The notes under the pieces are model-generated. The model had not been told where the DNA came from. It searched no databases and saw only the letters and a list, made by a program, of their open reading frames with translations. The translations under genes and the position numbers were made by a program. A stretch of DNA of 64,000 nt from Mercurialis annua (Eukaryota > Streptophyta > Magnoliopsida > Malpighiales > Euphorbiaceae): contig NC_065573.1 of assembly GCF_937616625.2 (NCBI RefSeq), forward strand, positions 5,843,001-5,907,000, in the 5' to 3' direction. Positions 26,044-36,128 of the stretch are shown here, piece after piece. Every line of letters starts with the position of its first letter. Positions within the stretch are counted from its first letter, which is position 1.

Positions 26044-26692
26044 ATCCCCTCGTTCAGTAATTGCATATGGTGATTTAAGCATTTTGCCATTATATGTGTA
26101 CAACAACACGTTTAATAAAGGGAAAAAACTGTCGAGATGGAAGAGAGTTGTGGCTATGGTGGCGATGATGAGCTTGGTATGGAGGCGGTGGGGGCGGTGA
26201 GTGTGGCGGGGGTGTGAGAGTGGCCGTGGTTAGTGTCGTTATGGTTGCAGTGATGGAGTTTTCTCCTTTGGAGAAAGGAAAGTGCAAATTGTGACGTGGC
26301 ACTATTTAATTTTATTATATAAACTAATTTTTGTAGTTAACGGTGACTTTAAATAGTTAACAGGTTTTTTTGCCAGTTAACGGCAAGTGGTATCCAATCG
26401 CCAAAAAAGGGTATCAAAATCGCGAAAATGGCAAGTAGAGGGACTGATAGGATAACATTTTTGAAATAAGGACCTTATGAATAAAAGTGGTATAGTTGTG
26501 GGGCTTTAATATGGGTTTGGCCTTTATATTTCCGTGACGTTTCAAACCTGCGAAATACAATAATTACATTTTATTTTAGATCACACCTAATTAAAACTTA
26601 ATAAAAGTATATATATCAAAAATAAAATATCAAAGTATACATATAATATCGTTTAAAACAAAATTGTATTCATAAACAAAACTAACAGGACA

Positions 26693-28428
26693 CTACAAAT
26701 CTGTATTGTCGCCACCGTTTGGCGGGGGAGGCGAAAACTGTGGCTGATACTGTGGAGGGAGATTTGGCATCATCCTTGCAATCTCATCACGGATCATATG
26801 TGCCATGCTCGCCTGTTGCGCCGCCAACCGCTCCTCAACATGCCGAAGGCCCTCCTGGATGCCAGCCTGCACACGGCGCTCGACCTCCTCATCCGCCTAC
26901 TGTGATGTCCTTGAAGAGCTACCTTGCTGCAGCCTGATACTCGGGCCTGCATACCTGCTTCTAGTCGAACCCAGGCCGTACACCTGGTGCTTCTTGTTGA
27001 CGCCCTCGATATCCAAAAATAGATGCGTCTCATCCACAAGACTCGAGGAGATACCCTCCTCGATCGGCGACTGTGTCGCAGCAGCAAGCCTCTCGGCGAT
27101 GGCGACCTACGTACAAAACAGTAACAAAACATATCAGTTTAGGTTTATAACAAATAAAAAAACATAACACTTTACAAATAATTTTAATTATTCAGGAAAT
27201 TTCGGCAACATTTCCTCTGTAATATGAGAATCACCCATTTTTCAGGGAAGTCCTGCAAGCAAATTACAATATATAACCCAACCAACCAAATATTAAGTTC
27301 TAATTACACAAATGTTAAGCCTACACAACCTATACAGTTTAACACTTAAGCTATTTAACAGGTATAATATATTCAACACTTAAGCATATATACACAACTT
27401 ATAGAATTTTAATATGATAAGGACTTACAGTCATGTCGTGAGCCCTCTTGTCGACCAGTTTCTTCTCAGCCTTCGTGGAGTGAAGGCGACTGTACAGCTC
27501 TGTCGCAGTCGGCTTCCGGCCGAGCTCCTTAGCCTATCAGAAAAATACAATTTAATTAAGTATGAAAATAAAACAAACACGTTATTTAAGTAATTTAATT
27601 ACTGATTAGAAACAAACCATCACATCCATATGCTTGATAGCGGAGCGAGATTCCCCGGTATGGCGGACAAGTCCAGAACCGGCGCCCGGCGGCTCACTCA
27701 TCCGGTTTGCTCGGGCTGTCTCTGACTTCTTTTTCTCCTTCTCTGTGTCCCAAAATGCATTCCAGGCATCCCAGATCTCATGGTTCACAGATGTATGCTT
27801 CTTTTCCTCTTTCCTCATCTTCTGGATGTTGTCTTTATAGCGGGTGGCTGCATGGGCCATGAAGACCTATCTGATGACCTCCTCGTTGTACGACGAGTCA
27901 TCCCACCAGAACGTTTTCTAGAAACAGTAATAACATGAGCTTTGAGTTAGAATTTTCATAAATATCAAAACTTAAATAAATTAAACTGAAAATTTAATTA
28001 CCTGAAATTCCTGAAAATAGAACTCCCTCTGGTCCGCTGTCAGAAAGCGCCATGCTGATCTAGTCTCAAACCAGCACTGCTTGAAAATATCCCGGATAGC
28101 CCGAGAAACTGGCCCAGAGTCTAGCAACAATGTCCTGTGATTTTAGAAGCATAATTTACCTTACATACATATTAATTCCATATTACAATTCACACAAATT
28201 ACAAAAATTGTAATCATACCTGCTAGGGTCCGGGCGAACCATCGCCCTACCCCGGTTGTCCAGAATAGCCGGGGGCTCGCCTGCCTCACGCTCCTATAAA
28301 GGCTGAACAGGTCCTCCGGCCTCCTCACGATGCTGCTCCGCATCGCCAATAACATGCTCGGTAGGGTCCCCCCCGTCCTCGGCCTGATCCTCGGTCTGAT
28401 CCTCGACCTGAGCCTCGACCCCTCATAC
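26693..28428 (-). pseudogene. CACTA second gene, TNPA-like / plant transposase (Ptta/En/Spm) type
   Basis: Five exons join in frame with GT-AG introns: 28428-28220, 28134-28002, 27917-27618, 27533-27429 and 27106-26693. Exon 1 encodes an acidic repeat (EDQTEDQAEDGGDP), exons 2-3 a domain with IRDIFKQCWFETRSAWRFLT and NHEIWDAWNAFW, exon 4 KELGRKPTATELYSRLHSTK, exon 5 VDETHLFLDIEGVNKKHQVY then GLGSTRSRY and a charged, proline-rich tail. This arrangement is typical of the plant transposase (Ptta/En/Spm) family coded beside TNP2. Four in-frame stops break it: TGA in codon 2 of exon 1, TAG at 28294-28296, 27867-27869 and 26897-26899. All can arise by one C-to-T change from CGA or CAG. A further upstream exon cannot be excluded. 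In related elements this type of protein binds subterminal repeats. Confidence 0.82.
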
Positions 28429-28606
28429 CTGCACTAAATGTCAAGTTAATTGTTTCAAAACTAGACAACATATTATAACAATACATATGTGAAACATATA
28501 ATTAAGAAATATAAATTCACTTTCAAATAGTACACCTGAATAATATAATTATGAAACATAATTATAATTAAGAAACATGCTAATACATAAAATATACTCT
28601 AAACTA

Positions 28607-31600
28607 CTAAAGTTCTTCAATTGCATCTTCGTCTGATGAGGATGCGATAAAATCATATTTTGTTTCTTCAGGAGGCACGAACAACGCATCTTCTTCAGCT
28701 TCTCCATTTTCATCAGCCAAATATGTCGAATTGTCATCCGTTGCAACAATGAGAGGATTTTCTTCTATCACATCTTGAAAAGACGAGATAATTCCCTCGG
28801 GCATGTCAAGTTCGGATGTTGCCTTTATCCTGCAAACTGCCCACCAATTTAATTTATCCTTCATTTACTCGGATATGGCAGGTAATGAACCTGATCGGCC
28901 TATTCGGCTAAGATGAACGGTTCATACTTACTGTATCTCTTTCTGTTATTAATATCCACCATGTTGTATTTTTTGTTACTCACTGTGCCAGAATTTTACG
29001 CTGGGTCGAACCAATAAGATTTAAATAAGACAGTCGTCTTCATTGGAAGCGACGGATAGTCTAGCTCAATTATGTGTGTCAGAACTCCATAAAAGTCATT
29101 TTCGCTGTCGACATATTGAATTCCCTTCACGCAGACTCCATTATTCATCATAAGTTGTTCCTCCCCATACGCTTGAGTCTGAAACTTGAATCCGTTTACA
29201 CGGTACCCCTTAAATGTTCTAACTGATCTACGAGGTCCTTTAGTGAGAATAAGAATGAAGGGATTTGTACAGACAGTTGGATTTTGCACCTGTAGCGTAA
29301 AAGTGTATTATAAATCGGAACTTTTAATTAAAAGAATTGAAATATATTCTGAAAAATACTTACATATTGTTGAAACCAGTAGGCAAAGTCACTCTCGAAC
29401 TTTACTTCAATTTGCGATGTGCTGATTTCAGGGTTTCCTCTGCGCAACTCGCCTTCGAAAACCCTTTAGTTAAGAAGAAAACAATAATTAGAAGCTGAAT
29501 AATCATTGTTAATTACATTGACAACTGTATTAAAGCTTACTCTCTGTAATTTTCAATTTCTGAACAATTCAACAGAACATATGTCCGGGCAGCAACAATC
29601 TCAGGATCTTCAAGATATCTCTTGCGGCAAGCACCCACTGATTGCCCTTGCGGCTTGAAAATAGATAGTCTGTCAACATCGTCGTCGACTTCAATGTCAC
29701 AAACTTCATTCCTTTGCGGCCGCTCAGGTATCATTGGGTCACCTTCTAAAAAGTAATAAGCTGCAAATTTTGCGGTTTCTTCATTCAAGTATCCATTACT
29801 GATGCTTCCTTCCACCTTCCCTTTATTGCAGATTTTTTTTTTCAGTTTTCTCAAATATCTGATTCCACATGCCATACTTAATAAACATTACATGTTAATA
29901 TACTGATACACAGAATTGAGAAACTTCAGTGATATTACCTTTCAAATGGATACATCCAGTGATACTGAACCAGACCTGCCATCATAGCTTCGTACGGAAG
30001 ATGTACGGGTAGATGTTCCATGGAGTCAAAAAAATTGGGGGGAAAAATACGTTCCAGCTTGCATAATATCTTTGGGATTTCCAGCCTCATACGATTTAGA
30101 TCTTTCTTTGTTAGAGACGTGGAGGTTAACTCACGAAAGAAGATACTCAGCTCTGTTAACGGCTCCCACACTTCCTTCGATAATAGCTCACGGAGAGCGA
30201 TTGGCAGAAATCTTTGTATAAAAATGTGGCAGTCGTGACTTTTCATTCCATGCATTTTCAGACCGACTGTATCGACACATCTGGACAAGTTGGACGCATA
30301 GCCATCTGGAAACCTTATTAACTTAATCCACTCAAGTTAAGCTTTTTTCCGTCCCTGTCCAAAGCATACATCGCCTTAGGAAATCTCCCAGTAACCGGGT
30401 CTTTTGCTAACTCAGGCCGATCACATATGTCATTCAACTCTTCTCTAGATTTTGCATGGTCTTTTGTTTTCCCGGGAAAATTTAGTACAATATTGCAAAT
30501 GTTGTCGAATACGTTTTTCTCAATGTGCATGACATCAAGATTGTGACGAATGAGATTCGTTTTCCAATACGGAAAATCCCAGAAAATGCTTTTTTTATTC
30601 CAACCATAATCTGTCGACTTCGCCGCATTATTTGTCTCAACCCCAATTTTATATGCCTTCATAAACCCCAACCGGTCCACCTCTGCCAACAATTTTTCTT
30701 CGGTTTTCGGCTGTCCGAATACTTTATTTAAGCTTTTTCCTTTTTGGAAATCAGTAGTATTACGACGGTACATATGACCACGAGGCAAGAACTTTCTGTG
30801 GCAATTAAACCACGACTTTTTTCTACTCCCTTTAAGCGTGAAAGCAGCTGTATTTTCCATGCAGTGTGGGCAAGCAAGTCTCCCAGATGTGCTCCAGCCA
30901 GATAACATAGAATAAGCGGGAAAATCATTAATCGTCCACATAAGTGCCGCTTTCATTTGGAAATTTTGTCGCCTGTGAACGTCATATGTTTCGACTCCAA
31001 ATTCCCACAGGTGGTTCAGCTCATCTGTCAACGGCTGCAGAAAAATATCCATTTGGTGTTTAGGATTTCGAGGCCCAGGGACAATAACAGTTAAAAACAT
31101 GAACTCATCTTTCATACACATCCCTGGGGGGAGATAATAGGGTGTCAAAATTACTGGCCATGATGAATAATTCTGCCCGAAGGCCCCAAATGGTTGAAAC
31201 ACATCAGTACACAGGCCTAGTCTGATATTTCGAACTTCTTCTAAAAACTCTGTATGCAATTCACTGAAATGTTTCCATTCCGGGGAGTCTGACGGGTCAC
31301 ACATCTTTCCATCAAACATTTCGTGTTATGCGTGCCACGTCATATGCTTGGCGGTGGCTTTAGAAGCGTACATTCTCTGTAGTCTTGCAGTTATAGGAAA
31401 ATAAAACATTCTTCAATAAGGGACGTTAACTCGTCTTTTCACAGAATTTCCTTTAGGGGGCGGTTTCCACCATTCGTGATTGCAAATTTTGCATCGCGTT
31501 AAATCCGCGTCTGACCCCCAGTAAATCATGCAGTTGCAGAAACAACAATCGATAACTTCAACCTGCCACCCAAGACCTCTAACCATCTTCTTTATTTCGA

Positions 31601-32210
31601 CAAAGTTCTTTGGCATCTTGTTCTCCTGTGGGAGCAGCTCTTGTATAAATTCGGTCACATCATCTACTAAAGCTACTGACTCACTATGATGACATTTGAT
31701 GTCCAACATTTTAACAGCCGCAGACAACGGAGAGTGTTTGCTATTACCGGGGCATACAGGTTCTTCGGCTGCACGCATTATATCATAAAAATGTTTAGAT
31801 TCGTTATTCGGTTCCTCCTCCGTGAACACTATTTCTGGACCAGCAGCATCGATAATTATTCTCTGAACGGAGCTGAAGTCGTCTTCCCCCTCATTTTCCA
31901 TATCAACGTCATACTCCGGTAACTGTGCAATGGGACGGGGATTTAAAACATTTCCCTCTCCATGAAAAACCCACACTTGATAATCTTCCACAAACCCTTT
32001 CTGCAGAATGTGTAGTTTCACCGTTTCGACGTATTGATAACTCATATTTTTACATCTTGTTCTAGGACAGGGGCATTTAATCTCGGGGCCACTCATACGC
32101 GCGGGATGGTGTCAAGCGAAATTAACAAACTCCTGCACGCGCTCAGTAAAGCCTGGGTATAACAACCCGCCCTGGAGCCGTCTATACATCAAACTTTGGT
32201 CTGTATCCAT
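28607..32210 (-). pseudogene. CACTA TNP2-type transposase
   Basis: The start at 32210 (MDTDQSLMYRRLQ) is in frame with a transposase-associated region (GPEIKCPCPRTRCKN, VFHGEG, CCFCNCMIYW) to 31413. The main transposase domain runs 31412-29939, with FYFPITARLQRMY, WSTSGRLACPHCMENT, GHMYRR, RHNLDVMHIEKNVFDNI and PVHLPYEAMMAGLVQYHWMY. Introns 29938-29859, 29540-29464 and 29363-29290 have GT-AG ends and keep the frame. The C-terminal region shows SEIENYREVFEGELRRG, NGVCVKGIQYVDSENDFYGV and LFKSYWFDP (DUF4216-like), ending near 28607 with an acidic tail. Inactivating changes: TGA at 32112-32114 and 31413-31415, TAA at 31326-31328 and 28996-28998, TAG at 28900-28902, frameshifts near 30350 and 28865. 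It would cut and move CACTA elements in the nucleus; this copy cannot. Confidence 0.9.
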
Positions 32211-33051
32211 TTCTGTAGCACGGATAATTAGGAGGGTTTTTCGCTCGGAAATAGCAAAGTCAATGTAATTGACTGCTTTAAAGGTATGGATCTATCCCAT
32301 TCACAAAACTGGCGCCCCTTAACTCGGCAACGATATATGCCTAGCAACGGAGAAAATATTCGGCAGCCTTCCGGCGTCGTTCTCCTTCAATGCGATATTT
32401 AGTATATCTGGTGTAACACAAATTATATATTCCGCGAGGAATAAGCGTTACAGAACATATACTATGCATCCACCCGAAGAACAAACGATGGAAAACAATT
32501 GAATATTTTTCTACCGCTACTAGACATGTATAATTTTTGTGATCGAGTTACGGGAGGACCAGTTTTGCGAACTGTACAAACTGTACAATCCTGTGTCGTT
32601 CAATCGCTTGAACACACGGGACGGGAACTCTACGGCTAGGTTTACGATTTTATTCGGTGGGAATAAAATCGAGGTCATTTTAGGGTGAAACAACTTATAA
32701 TAAAATTAAATAGTTATATAAATTAAAATTAAAATTAAAATTAAAATAATAACGGTACTTACTTGTTGCAGAGCAGAACCGCAACAGATAAAAAAGAAAG
32801 ATGAAATGTGGGACAGCTGCAACCAACTGACGGTGTCAAACCTATCACACAATTAGTTTTAGTATTTCAATTTGTTATCATATAATTAATAAATAAAATA
32901 ATTTTCTGAAAAATATTGGGCAGCACTTGCCCTAAAAAATGAGCATCGCCCATTTTTCAGAAAAGTTCTACAAGTAAATCACAACAATACAACAATACAC
33001 AATCCAACATATATTTAAGTTAAACGAATAACCTAATTATCAATATAACAA
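32211..33051. other. CACTA leader/intron region upstream of the transposase gene
   Basis: No coding frame is convincing. It includes a short run of the pentamer-like unit AAATTA (about 32720-32745), and on the minus strand a possible splice donor after GCAACAAG near 32764. It probably contains the 5' untranslated region or a leader intron of the transposase gene. Confidence 0.45.
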
Positions 33052-33060
33052 TTCAATTTA

Positions 33061-34461
33061 GGATTAATCACCAAAAAATGCCAAACCTATACGTTTTGTG
33101 TCAATTATAGCCAAATCTTTAAAAATCACCAGATTTAGCCAAACCTTATATGTTCTGTTTCTTTTTTAGCCATTTTTGAATCGAACCGGTTTTTCTGACA
33201 CCGTGTCATCCACGTCACCGCCAACAAAGCAAATTGTTGGCATGTTAGCTGAAATATTTAACTAAGGTTGGCTATAACTGACACAAAAACAGTAGGTTTG
33301 GTATTTTTTGGGTGAATAAATCTAATTTTAAATTCAAACAAATTTTTAAATTTAATAATTAGTAAATTAATTATATCATTTACGAAATTTATATATATTT
33401 AAAAATAATTATTATTTCCTATTTAATACTAATTAAAATTAATTTTAATTTTTTATTAAACCAAATTAAATCTAATAAATTTATATTATAATATATTTTA
33501 ATGAATATGTAATTAAAAAAATCAATTAATGTATTACTTAAGAATTAATGTTGAATTAAATTTGGTGAAAGGGTTTAATGTTCATGATGATTTTGAACTT
33601 GATTTATTATTTTTAATGTTGTTGAGATCTTGTTATATCTGGATTTAGGTAATGAATAAAATAGTTATGTGTAAATTAAGGTAAGTTTTTGGCTATGCCG
33701 AGTAGAATGACATATGCGTTTATGCTTATAACCATCATGATATATATTGATTACAGCACAATGAACTTCACTTTTTTAAAAAAATTTGAGAAAATAATTA
33801 CACTCGTCCTTTAAATAAGCAGTCTATTCAGTGATTATTTTTATGTTTATATGTGTATAGTTGAATCATGAACGCTGTCCTATGTTTGTTGTGTATATTG
33901 CTTTCAGATTGTTCGTCGGAAGACGAACAATTGGGTCTCAAACTGCGGCGGTGTCAAAGAACCGACAACTGGAATTTAAAAAAAATAAATTTTAACATGA
34001 ATAAGACAATTTTTGTTTTTAATAGAATTTAAATTAATTATATATCCATTAAATATGTAAAAAAAAATTATTAGAATTATTTAAATTTAGTAAAAAATAA
34101 ATTAATTTTAGTTAGCTTTAAATAAAAATATTATTTTTTAAATATATATGAATTTTATTATAATATAATTAATCATTTAATTATTTAATTTTAAAATTAG
34201 TTTTATTCACCAAAAAATACCAAACCTATGCATTTTGTGTCAGTTATAGCCAAACCTTATTTAAATATTTCAGCTTCCATGCCAACCAATTGCTTAGTTG
34301 GCGGTGACATGGACGACAGGGTGTCAAAAAAACCGGTTCGATTCAAAAATGGCTAAAAAAGAAACAGAACATATAAGTTTTGGCTAAATCTGGTGATTTT
34401 TAAAGGTTTGGCTATAATTGACACAAAACGTATAGATTTAGTATTTTTTGATGATTAAGCC
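33061..34461. mobile_element. Foldback/Mutator-like element, 1.4 kb, 9-bp duplication
   Basis: Ends GGATTAATCACCAAAAAAT and, inverted, GGCTTAATCATCAAAAAAT begin long inverted repeats. The outer ~260 bp are strongly alike (CTATACGTTTTGTGTCAATT, CCAGATTTAGCC, GAACCGGTTTTT). Weaker similarity extends to about 33520 on the left and 33985 on the right. A perfect 9-bp duplication TTCAATTTA flanks it (33052-33060 and 34462-34470). The middle contains a hairpin TTGTTCGTCGGAAGACGAACAA at about 33908 and no coding frame. It is non-autonomous; Mutator-like is inferred from the 9-bp duplication and long TIRs. Confidence 0.87.
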
Positions 34462-34470
34462 TTCAATTTA

Positions 34471-34878
34471 TAATTTAAACAAATAATTAACTTAAATGAT
34501 TAACTTACTAATTTTCCTAATAAATAAAGATCTACAAATTTAAACTAAAAATTAACCTAAAATTATAATAACAATTAAATTAATAATTCATTTAATTAAC
34601 TTTTTAACAAATAAACTAACAATTAACCTAAATTTAAATATTTAACCTAATAATAAAAAATATATATATTAGAGTAACATTTAACCTAAAATAACTATTA
34701 AACTAGAAATAAACCTAAATTTGAACAATTAAATAATTAACCTAATCAAATAATTAGCAATATTTATCTAACAATTAAACTAAAAATTAACCTAAAAATT
34801 AATTATTTTAATTTATTAACAAATTAACCTAAACTAACAAAATGGCCTACATAACCTAACTAAATTTAATTATCTTAA
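34471..34878. other. AT-rich spacer inside CACTA
   Basis: Very AT-rich, with many short TTAACCTAA-like words, and no coding frame, splice pattern or terminal repeat that I can support. Confidence 0.6.
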
Positions 34879-35273
34879 GAAAAAAGGTACAAAAAAACCC
34901 TCATAATTTTCACAAAAGTACAAATCATCCCTTTTACTTTTTTGGGTATAATTAAGCCCTTTTTATTTTCAAATAGAACAAATAACTCTTTTCATCCAAC
35001 ATCATTAGAAACACTCGTTAATGGATTACATGCCTCTCATAATCATATAGGAAAAAAGTTGAAAATAATTTTAATATTTAAAATATTTACCAAAATTTTG
35101 AGGGGGTAAGTGTCCCAAAAGTAAACTAAGAGGATTTATTTGTTCGATTTTAAAATAATAAGGGTTTAATTGTTCAATTTTAAAAACACGGGGATTTAAC
35201 AGTGCCTAGATAAAGTAAAAGGGCTGATCTGTACTTTTGAAAAAAAGTCGAGGGCTTTTTAATACCTTCTGCC
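34879..35273. mobile_element. MITE-like element flanked by TTAA
   Basis: About 395 bp with inverted ends: GAAAAAAGGTAC on the left and, read inward, GGCAGAAGGTAT on the right. Similarity continues inward through CAAAAGTACAAATCATCCCT / CAAAAGTACAGATCAGCCCT and more weakly for about 130 bp. TTAA flanks both ends (34875-34878 and 35274-35277). It has no coding capacity. The duplication is short and AT-rich, so the exact ends and superfamily are uncertain. Confidence 0.65.
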
Positions 35274-35395
35274 TTAACTTAATTTAATAATAAACCTTAA
35301 TCTAACAATGATTAACCTTAATCTAACAAAATAATTAACAAATTAATTAACCTTAATCTAACAAATTGATTAATTAAAAAAATTAACTAAATGAA

Positions 35396-35640
35396 TCATA
35401 CCTCACTGATGACGGAACGGCGCCAGCGACCACAGCAGACGGAGGCGGAAAGGCAGCGGCAGGCGATGGCAGTGGGGGCTGACCGGAGGGGAGAGAAGGA
35501 AGCCACCAAAAACGAAGTTGAACGGCGCCGGAAATAAGGGCTGAGCGAAGGGGAACGAAGCCGGAAATAAGGGACCACGGTGGATAAGAGAATCGCCGGT
35601 GGAGAGGAGAATCGTCGGTGGAGAAGTTTAATTTCTTCTT
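35396..35640 (-). other. GC-rich leader near the CACTA 5' end
   Basis: A GC-rich island (GGCGCCAGCGACC, GGCGCCGGAAATAAGGG) in otherwise AT-rich DNA, 0.5 kb inside the element's 5' end and upstream of the transposase on its strand. A 60-codon minus-strand frame (35578-35396) is rich in Arg and Ser and is probably not a protein. Position and composition suggest promoter-proximal first-exon or leader sequence. Direct repeats GGAAATAAGGG and GAGAATCG..GGTGGAGA are present. Confidence 0.45.
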
Positions 35641-35694
35641 TTTTTAACTGCTGCTACTTCAGGAAGGAGAGTGATGTGATCTATTTAGGTTAAA

Positions 35695-36128
35695 CATTAG
35701 CGACGGATTTGTACATCCGTCACTAATGTTTAACCTAAATAAAATGCAGAGTTTCATTTAATAATTTAGCGATGGATTAAACAATTATGTCGCTAATGGA
35801 TGGCATGAAACTCTGCGTGTCGATCAGTTCATTATTTGGCAAAGAAATTGTGTCTCCGTCACTAAATTTAGCACAAAAAAGGACCACCAAGTCTTCCCGC
35901 CAACCAATTAGCGACAGAACATAGAATCCGTCGCTAAATTTGGCACCAAAAATCAGTGCCAACCCTTCCCGCCAAGCTCCCGCCAAATTTGTGACGCAAT
36001 AACGACGAATTTTCCGTCGTTAAGTAGTTTCAGCGACAGACTGTGTTTCCGTCTCAAAATCCGTCGCAAAATAGATCATTTAGCGACAGATATTTGGTCC
36101 GTCGCTAATATCCTGTTTTCTAGTAGTG
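35695..36128. repeat. CACTA 5' TIR and subterminal repeat region
   Basis: Copies of TTAGCGACGGA and its complement, several degraded (AGCGATGGATT, AGCGACAGA), fill the last 430 bp before the TIR. Motifs pair with those at 16285-16740. More of them have lost a CpG here than at the other end. Confidence 0.88.

Larger units (their letters stand above)
16755..26522. mobile_element. Mutator-like non-autonomous element (9-bp duplication), split by copia
   Basis: Inverted repeats of about 110 bp at 16755-16870 and 26408-26522 both start GGCCAAAC and share the stretch around CTATACCACTTTT and TCATAAGGTCCTTATT. They are flanked by a perfect 9-bp duplication TTTATATTT (16746-16754 and 26523-26531). 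Without the copia insertion the element is about 0.87 kb. Its left interior has two hairpins: ACTCTCGTTAAGCGAGAGT and an inverted CCACGTGTGT/ACACACGTGG pair. The right interior (26049-26407) has no convincing coding frame; a proline-rich minus-strand frame at 26090-26302 is low complexity. A 9-bp duplication with long TIRs fits the Mutator superfamily, but no transposase is present. Confidence 0.85.
16285..36128 (-). mobile_element. CACTA (En/Spm) DNA transposon with nested insertions
   Basis: The left end CACTACAAGAAAACAG (16285-16300) and the right end, which read inward is CACTACTAGAAAACAG (36113-36128), match at 15 of 16 positions. A TGT target duplication flanks both (16282-16284 and 36129-36131), and removing the element restores a normal satellite monomer. 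Subterminal regions are packed with GCGACGGA motifs in both orientations. Transposase genes run leftward, so the right end is the 5' end of the element. It spans 19.8 kb including a 9.8-kb compound insertion, a 1.4-kb foldback element and a small MITE-like element. The genes have premature stops, so it is non-autonomous now. Confidence 0.95.

Noticed and set aside
26090..26302. Proline-, His- and Thr-rich frame on the minus strand
   Set aside because: Low-complexity sequence within a non-autonomous DNA element, no recognisable domain.
26719..27167. Open frames on the plus strand and in other minus frames over the TNPA-like gene
   Set aside because: The spliced minus-strand frame through five exons explains the region; the others are shadows.
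35396..35578. Arg/Ser-rich 60-codon frame near the CACTA 5' end
   Set aside because: Kept only as a GC-rich leader region; no domain, and composition alone explains the open frame.
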